Below are positions 59,161 to 64,000 of a stretch of DNA of 64,000 bases, in pieces; position 1 is the stretch's first letter; each line of letters begins with the position of its first letter. This DNA is from Pannonibacter sp. SL95 (GTDB taxonomy: Bacteria; Pseudomonadota; Alphaproteobacteria; Rhizobiales; Stappiaceae): assembly GCF_026672425.1 (NCBI RefSeq), contig NZ_JAPPRC010000005.1, positions 124,001 to 188,000 of the forward strand, in the 5' to 3' direction. Below the pieces are notes generated by a model, which saw only the letters and a list, made by a program, of their open reading frames with translations, did no database searches and was not told where the DNA came from. The translations under genes were made by a program, and so were the position numbers.

Positions 59161-60531
59161 TCAGCCGCGCGGCAGATGGCGCATCGGATCGACCGGCTTG
59201 TTGTCCTTGCGCAGCTCGAAGTGGACCTGCGGCTGGCTGACCGAGCCGCTGGCACCGGCCTTCGAGATGACCTGGCCGCGCTGAACGGCTTCGCCGCGCT
59301 TGACCAGGATCTCGCTGTTGTGGGCATAGGCCGAGACCCAGCCGTCGTCGTGACGGATCAGGACCAGATTGCCGAAGCCTTTCAGCTCGTTGCCGGCGTA
59401 GATGACCGAACCGTCACCGGCCGCCTTGACAGGCGTGCCTTCGGGAACGGCGAGGTTGATGCCGTCGTTGCGCGAACCGCCCGGCTTGGCGCCGAACTCG
59501 GAAATGACACGGCCACGCACCGGCCAGCGGAACATCGGGCCGCCGGTCGCTTCCTGCGGATCGACGGACGCCGTCTGCAAGGGCTTGGAATCCTGCGTTG
59601 CACCGGCCAGAGCCTCCAGCGCGGGCTTGTCAGCCGCGGGAAGCGACGTGCCCGGCGTTTCGCGCAAGGCAGTTACCGGAGCGGTCTTTGCCGGAGCTGG
59701 CTGGCCTGCGACCAGAGGCGCGGACGGGCGGGCATCGGTAGCCGTCGTCTTGGCCGGGGCCAGTGCAGCAACAGTCTTGCCGGACGCGGGCTTCTTGCCC
59801 GGTGCCTGCACGGAGGCCAGAACATTGGCTGTCGGAGAGATCGACCCTGTCGTCTCGGGTGCACCACTGGCCGGTGGCAGCTTGACCGGCTTGGTCGAAG
59901 CCGCCGTCGTTGCCGCGTTGTTGGCAGCGTAGACATAGGTCGGGATGATCACGGACTGGCCGGGGCCAACCTTGGACGAAGAATCAAGCCCGTTGACCGC
60001 CATGATCGCTTCGGCCGGAACGCCGTAGCGCTTGCCGAGGCCAGCGACCGAATCGCCCTCGCGCAACTGGATCCGCGTGCCACCGGTCGAGGTCCAACCC
60101 TTCCAGGAATTTTCGCCAGCTTCAGCTGCGGCAGCCACCGGAGCGGTGACGGCGGCGACGTTCGGACGCGCGATCACGGGCTCGCCGGTCGGCGACAGCT
60201 TCACCGGCGGCGGGGCGGACGACACAGCCGTGCCGGGGACCGGCGGCAGCTTGGTCGAGGCGATCGAACCGGTGGTTTTCGGCGTGTTGCCTGAGGCTGG
60301 CAGGTTGCCTGCGGTCTTGCCCGGACCACGGACGATGTCCTGGTAGCTGGGCTGGGAGGCATTGCCCTTGCCCAGAATGGAACGCTGGTTCGCTGTGCCG
60401 CCGGTGTAGACCGGACCGTCAGCAAACCGCTCGAAGCTGCCGCTGCAACCGGCGCCAAGACCTGCGATGAGGCCAATGGCGGCGACCCGCGTCCAAAGGG
60501 ACTTGCGATGGATACGCATCCGACTGGTCAT
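59161..60531 (-). CDS. nlpD: LysM and degenerate M23 (LytM) domain lipoprotein, NlpD type
   Basis: About 456 aa from the ATG at 60531. A lipobox (LGAGC near residue 29) marks an outer-membrane lipoprotein. A LysM domain (QLREGDSVAGLGKRYGVP, near 160-200) and a Pro/Ala/Thr-rich linker lead to a C-terminal LytM domain. Metal ligands are altered: NDGIN replaces HxGxD and PQVHFELR has Gln in place of the first His of HxH. NlpD-type proteins are non-catalytic activators of cell-separation amidases, and E. coli nlpD sits in the order surE-pcm-nlpD, as here. Confidence 0.9.
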   Translation of the reverse strand: MTSRMRIHRKSLWTRVAAIGLIAGLGAGCSGSFERFADGPVYTGGTANQRSILGKGNASQPSYQDIVRGPGKTAGNLPASGNTPKTTGSIASTKLPPVPGTAVSSAPPPVKLSPTGEPVIARPNVAAVTAPVAAAAEAGENSWKGWTSTGGTRIQLREGDSVAGLGKRYGVPAEAIMAVNGLDSSSKVGPGQSVIIPTYVYAANNAATTAASTKPVKLPPASGAPETTGSISPTANVLASVQAPGKKPASGKTVAALAPAKTTATDARPSAPLVAGQPAPAKTAPVTALRETPGTSLPAADKPALEALAGATQDSKPLQTASVDPQEATGGPMFRWPVRGRVISEFGAKPGGSRNDGINLAVPEGTPVKAAGDGSVIYAGNELKGFGNLVLIRHDDGWVSAYAHNSEILVKRGEAVQRGQVISKAGASGSVSQPQVHFELRKDNKPVDPMRHLPRG

Positions 60532-60640
60532 TGCCCTGCTCGACCCAAACTGAGTTAACATGGGACCAGTAGACGGCAGTAAGGTTGACAAAGCCTAAAC
60601 AGGATCATGAAACGGCGGATTTCCGCCAACAGATCAAGGA

Positions 60641-61321
60641 CTAAAGGAAGTCCGCGCGGCCCGGGCGCAAGGCAACGAGGCGCAGCTGGCCAAGATGTTC
60701 CTCAACGTCCGATTCTCCGCCCCTGCGGAATCGGACCAGGGTCTGCACCTTGCCCGGCCAGCCGATGGTGCCGATGAGGATGCCATCACTGACCAGCTGG
60801 CTTTTCAGGACATCCGGAATGCTTGGCACCGAGCCGGTGAGCACGATCCGGTCGAAGGGCGCCCGTTCGCGCAGGCCCTGCAGGCCGTCGGCGTGATGCA
60901 GCTCGCAATTGGTGATCTTCAGCGCCGCCAGCCGCTGGCGCGCCAGGCCGATGAGGGTCTGGTAGCGCTCGACCGTGAAGACATGCTGGCACAGATGCGA
61001 CAGGACAGCCGTCTGATAGCCCGAACCGGTGCCGATCTCGAGCACCCGGTGGCTGGGCTGGATCTCCAGCGCCTCGGCCATTCGCGCGACCAGTGAGGGG
61101 GCACTGACCACCTGGCCGCACTCGATCGGCAACAGGCAGTCTTCGTAGGCATAGCGGTGCAGCCGGGCCGACAGGAACAGGCGCCGTGGCACCCGTTCGA
61201 TGGCCGAAAGCACCCGGCGGTCGTTGATGCCGCGCCGGCGCAGGGACAGGACGAGCGAGGCCCGGGCCTCGAATTCGTCATGCGTGACAGCCGGAGCATC
61301 TGCTACGCCGGTTTCGGCCAT
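60641..61321 (-). CDS. pcm: Protein-L-isoaspartate O-methyltransferase
   Basis: 226 aa. SAM-binding motif I VLEIGTGSGYQTAVLS (near 94-109) and the post-I QHVFTVERYQTL segment, with a central HADGLQGLRERAPFD stretch and the C-terminal VLTGSVPSIPDVL, identify Pcm. Preceded by a long AG-rich ribosome site (GGGAGGAGGG). It repairs isoaspartyl damage in proteins. Between surE and nlpD. Confidence 0.93.
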   Translation of the reverse strand: MAETGVADAPAVTHDEFEARASLVLSLRRRGINDRRVLSAIERVPRRLFLSARLHRYAYEDCLLPIECGQVVSAPSLVARMAEALEIQPSHRVLEIGTGSGYQTAVLSHLCQHVFTVERYQTLIGLARQRLAALKITNCELHHADGLQGLRERAPFDRIVLTGSVPSIPDVLKSQLVSDGILIGTIGWPGKVQTLVRFRRGGESDVEEHLGQLRLVALRPGRADFL

Positions 61322-61376
61322 CTTCCCTCCTCCCGACCGGGCCCAAAAGACCCGGCCGCTGCACAGCCGGTGCTGA

Positions 61377-62135
61377 TCAGTTCAGCTCGGCAGCCAGCAA
61401 TCCGACCAGATCATGCGCCGTAAGGTCAAGCCTCAGCGGCGTCACGGAGATATGATTCGAGACGATCGCATTGAGATCGCTGTTGCCGACCGGATCGTGC
61501 GAGCGCTCCTGGAAGCCGAGCCAGTAATAGGCATTGCCGCGACGGTCCATGCGCTCGTCGATGACGAGGCCAGCCTGCTCATGATGCCCCTGCACCGTCA
61601 CCTTCACGCCGGCGACCTGATCCGGCCGGCAATCGGGGAAGTTGATGTTGAGGAGCGTGTAGCGCGGCAGATGGAACTGCATCAGCTTGCGGAACAGATC
61701 CGGCCCGAGGGTTTCTGCCGGCGAATAGTCCGGCTCGGTGCCAACGGCGAAGCTCCAGGTCTGCGACACGGCAAAGGACGGGATGCCGAGGATGGCCCCT
61801 TCCATGGCACCGGCGACGGTGCCCGAATAGGTGACATCGTCGGCCATGTTCTGGCCCCGGTTGATGCCGGACAGGATGAGATCCGGCAGGCCGGGCAGCA
61901 CCTTGCGCACGCCCATGATGACGCAGTCCGTCGGCGTGCCGCGCAGGGCAAAGTGGCGCTCGGAAATCTGCCGCAGGCGCAGCGGATCGCTGAGGGTGAG
62001 AGAATGGGCGACGCCGCTCTGGTCGGTCTCCGGAGCGACAACCCAGACGTCATCCGAGAGTTCGCGGGCGATGCGCTCCAGCACCCGGATACCTTCGGAG
62101 TGGATGCCGTCGTCGTTGGTGATGAGAATGCGCAT
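61377..62135 (-). CDS. surE: 5'/3'-nucleotidase SurE
   Basis: 252 aa. Starts [19 protein letters not shown]; the NDDG motif is the metal-binding site, and [36 protein letters not shown] and LNINFPDC are typical. Nucleoside-monophosphate phosphatase of the stationary phase. Only 2 nt follow the serS stop, so the two are coupled. Confidence 0.96.
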   Translation of the reverse strand: MRILITNDDGIHSEGIRVLERIARELSDDVWVVAPETDQSGVAHSLTLSDPLRLRQISERHFALRGTPTDCVIMGVRKVLPGLPDLILSGINRGQNMADDVTYSGTVAGAMEGAILGIPSFAVSQTWSFAVGTEPDYSPAETLGPDLFRKLMQFHLPRYTLLNINFPDCRPDQVAGVKVTVQGHHEQAGLVIDERMDRRGNAYYWLGFQERSHDPVGNSDLNAIVSNHISVTPLRLDLTAHDLVGLLAAELN

Positions 62136-62137
62136 GG

Positions 62138-63610
62138 TCAGCCGATCCGCTCCAGTCCGCCCATGTAGGGACGCAGCACTTCAGGCACGGTGATCGAGCC
62201 GTCACTGTTCTGGTAGTTTTCCATGACGGCAATCATGGCGCGTCCAACGGCAACGCCGGACCCGTTCAGCGTGTGGACATGGCGCAGGCCCTTGGCGTCC
62301 GCAGGCCGGTAGCGCGCGTTCATGCGCCGGGCCTGGAAGTCGCCGCAGACCGAGCAGGACGAGATTTCGCGGAACGTATCCTGTCCGGGCAGCCAGACCT
62401 CGATGTCATAAGTCTTCTGCGAGCCGAAGCCCATGTCGCCGGTGCAGAGCGTCATGACGCGGTAGTGGAGGCCAAGCTTCTGCAGCACGGCCTCGGCACA
62501 GCCGAGCATGCGCTCCAGCTCGGCGGCGGAGTCTTCCGGACGGGTGACCGAAACCAGCTCGCATTTCTGGAACTGATGCTGGCGCAGCATGCCGCGCGTG
62601 TCGCGGCCGGCGGAGCCTGCTTCCGAGCGGAAGCAATGGGTCAGCGCCGTCACGCGCAGCGGCAGGGCCTCCTCGCCGAGGATCTCGTCCGCGACCATGT
62701 TGGTCAGCGGCACTTCGGCGGTCGGGATCATAAACAGCTTTAGATGCTCTGATTTCTCTTTATTGTATATATCTCGCCATTTGCCCTCTAAATGCTTAAA
62801 TATGCTGTCTTGATATTCAAGAAGATCATTGTCGGATACGCTCACGCCATACTTGTTTTTGGCGAGGTCAATAAATTCAATTTTTGCCTGCAAGAGCATT
62901 TGTTCGAAGATATCATCAGCATCTACGTCGCTTCGTGAGGTCTTGAACAAATCCTCCTCGAACTTCGGCAGCTGGCCGGTGCCGTAGAGTGCCGTGCCGC
63001 TCACCAGAAGCGGCGGCGACACTTCCATGTAGCCGTGTTCGGTGGTGTGCAGGTCGATCATGAACTGGCCGAGCGCCCGCTCAAGCCGGGCCAGCTGGCC
63101 CTTGAGCAGGACGAATCGCGAGCCGGACAGCTTGGCAGCGGTGGCAAAATCCATCGTGCCGAGTGCCTCGCCGAGCTCGAAATGCTCCTTCGGCTTGTTG
63201 ATGAAGGGGAGCTGCGGCTTGTCGCCATGCACATGGTGCACGACGTTGCCGGTCTCATCAGTCCCATCCGGCACATCGGCGAGCGGCATGTTCGGAATGA
63301 CGCAGAGGGCCTGGTCGAGAGCGTCGTTGAGGCGGCGCTCCTCTTCCTCCCCCTCCTGGATCATCGACTTGATCTTGGCGACTTCGTCGATCAGAGCCTG
63401 GGCCGCGGCCTCGTCCTTCATCGCCTTGGCCTTGCCGATCTCCTTGGAGGCGGCATTGCGGCGCTCCTGCGCGTCCTGCAGGCGCGCGATGTGGGCGCGG
63501 CGCACGTCATCAAGAGCGATGAGGCGGGCGGAGGCGGGCTCGGCACCCCGGCGGGCGAGAGCGGCGTCGAAGGCTTGCGGGTTTTCCCGGATCCACTTGA
63601 TGTCGAACAT
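62138..63610 (-). CDS. serS: Seryl-tRNA synthetase with an AT-rich internal insertion
   Basis: 490 aa from the ATG at 63610 (after GGAAG), about 60-65 residues longer than the usual 425-430. The N-terminal coiled-coil arm ([20 protein letters not shown]) and class II motifs are intact: motif 2 [20 protein letters not shown] and motif 3 [27 protein letters not shown] is the serine-binding TxE loop. Between EEDLFKT and FMIPTAEVP, where relatives have only a short TDGRWL-like link, lie about 70 residues ([13 protein letters not shown]...KSEHLKLF) coded by an AT-rich stretch (62730-62945). The insert keeps the frame open. Whether it alters activity is unknown. Confidence 0.95.
   Translation of the reverse strand: MFDIKWIRENPQAFDAALARRGAEPASARLIALDDVRRAHIARLQDAQERRNAASKEIGKAKAMKDEAAAQALIDEVAKIKSMIQEGEEEERRLNDALDQALCVIPNMPLADVPDGTDETGNVVHHVHGDKPQLPFINKPKEHFELGEALGTMDFATAAKLSGSRFVLLKGQLARLERALGQFMIDLHTTEHGYMEVSPPLLVSGTALYGTGQLPKFEEDLFKTSRSDVDADDIFEQMLLQAKIEFIDLAKNKYGVSVSDNDLLEYQDSIFKHLEGKWRDIYNKEKSEHLKLFMIPTAEVPLTNMVADEILGEEALPLRVTALTHCFRSEAGSAGRDTRGMLRQHQFQKCELVSVTRPEDSAAELERMLGCAEAVLQKLGLHYRVMTLCTGDMGFGSQKTYDIEVWLPGQDTFREISSCSVCGDFQARRMNARYRPADAKGLRHVHTLNGSGVAVGRAMIAVMENYQNSDGSITVPEVLRPYMGGLERIG
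62731..62940 (-). other. AT-rich in-frame insertion inside serS
   Basis: By hand count 81 of 210 bases are G or C (about 39%), against well over 60% on both sides. On the minus strand it encodes acidic, Lys- and Ile-rich helical sequence (e.g. [28 protein letters not shown]) unlike the neighbouring enzyme. It contains small palindromes such as CTTGA-TAT-TCAAG. No intein splice residues or known mobile-element ends are visible. Confidence 0.75.
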
Positions 63611-63682
63611 TTGGGCTTCCGATTGCAATGGGGCACGCGCCGCGCGCCCGATCGCCGCCGGTTCAAGCGAGGCGCTGACTGG

Positions 63683-64000
63683 TCAGGCCGCCTCTTCCTT
63701 TTCCCGTTCAGCGCGCTGGCGCTCGATCAACCGTACCGAAACGATGGAGACTTCGTAGAGAAGCAGCGTCGGCAGTGCAAGGCCGATCTGGCTGATCGGA
63801 TCCGGCGGCGTCAACACCGCCGCGACAATGAAGCCGATGACGATGGCGTATTTGCGCTTGTCCTTCAGCGACTGCGACGAGACGAGGCCCGCGCGGCCGA
63901 GAAGCGTGAGCACCACGGGCAGCTGGAACACCATTCCGAAGGCAAAGATCAGCACCATGATCAGGTCGAGATACTCGCTGACGCGGGCCAGATGCTGGAT
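63683..64000 (-). CDS. tatC: Sec-independent protein translocase TatC, C-terminal part
   Basis: The last 105 codons; the gene continues past the right edge. IQHLARVSEYLDL leads to helix VLIFAFGMVFQLPVVLTLLG, then SLKDKRKYAIVIGFIVAAVL and LTPPDPISQIGLALPTLLLYE, the characteristic end of TatC. A basic/acidic tail (RLIERQRAEREKEEAA) follows. The Tat translocase would be needed for the Tat-type signal on the solute-binding protein at 18845. It precedes serS by about 70 nt. Confidence 0.9.
   Translation of the reverse strand: MQHLARVSEYLDLIMVLIFAFGMVFQLPVVLTLLGRAGLVSSQSLKDKRKYAIVIGFIVAAVLTPPDPISQIGLALPTLLLYEVSIVSVRLIERQRAEREKEEAA

Noticed and set aside
61322-61340. Another CCTCCTCCC motif upstream of pcm
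   Set aside because: It is the complement of the pcm Shine-Dalgarno sequence, not a hairpin loop.
62731-62940. Possible intein in serS
   Set aside because: The extra segment is far too short, lacks the Cys/Ser start and His-Asn end and the block A/G motifs, and shows no endonuclease domain.

Overview
The window reads as chromosome of a GC-rich alphaproteobacterium, most likely of the order Hyphomicrobiales (Rhizobiales), perhaps Stappiaceae-like; the family is inference. Support comes from phosphatidylcholine synthase, an IalB-family protein, DUF1127 proteins, the gyrA/coaD/ppi/ppi/queA/tgt cluster, the yajC-secD-secF-Mth938-phytoene-synthase-like cluster, and a GTTC-N7-GTTC LexA box. Almost all of it is housekeeping or ordinary metabolic sequence. 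I see no rRNA, tRNA, prophage, IS element or CRISPR array.

Layout. 1-9.1 kb (minus strand): purine uptake and catabolism, with a nucleoside-type ABC transporter (two permeases, one double ATPase), xdhC, xdhB, xdhA, hiuH and a LysR regulator. 9.1-16.3 kb: quinone oxidoreductase, TerC, phosphatidylcholine synthase, a DUF2182 membrane protein, a UbiH-type monooxygenase, an AEC transporter and an LpxL-type acyltransferase. 16.4-24.4 kb: CoA-ester lyase, hspQ, IalB, then an orphan Tat-type solute-binding protein followed by a tightly coupled pair: an adenylate-forming-fold protein that has lost its catalytic motifs and a degenerate receiver-like protein; then a FrnE-type DsbA. 24.4-29.4 kb: a MITE-like palindromic repeat, eno, kdsA, galU and a UDP-sugar dehydrogenase, the last three supplying cell-surface polysaccharide precursors. 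29.5-38.3 kb: tgt, queA, two cyclophilins, coaD, three small secreted proteins (two look paralogous) and gyrA. 38.5-45.6 kb: MarC, an RND efflux pump with its adaptor, and an L,D-transpeptidase split by an apparent frameshift. 46-50 kb: divergent ssb and uvrA around an SOS box. 50.2-51.4 kb: two DUF1127 genes, each followed by three hairpins with CCUCCUCCC-type loops, a duplicated CcsR/cuckoo sRNA module. 51.4-64 kb: a lipoprotein with a Cys-His-Asp pattern, trmFO, the complex-I-assembly-like pair beside Sec, DUF815 ATPase, nlpD, pcm, surE, serS and the end of tatC.

The least ordinary signals are: (i) an AT-rich (about 39% GC by hand count) in-frame insertion of about 65-70 codons inside serS, just before the serine-binding loop; (ii) the two DUF1127 plus CCUCCUCCC-hairpin modules; (iii) the adenylation-fold pseudoenzyme coupled to a degenerate receiver protein; (iv) the frameshifted L,D-transpeptidase; (v) a palindromic mobile repeat before eno. 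Homology calls come from reading motifs in the translated sequence; no database search was run.
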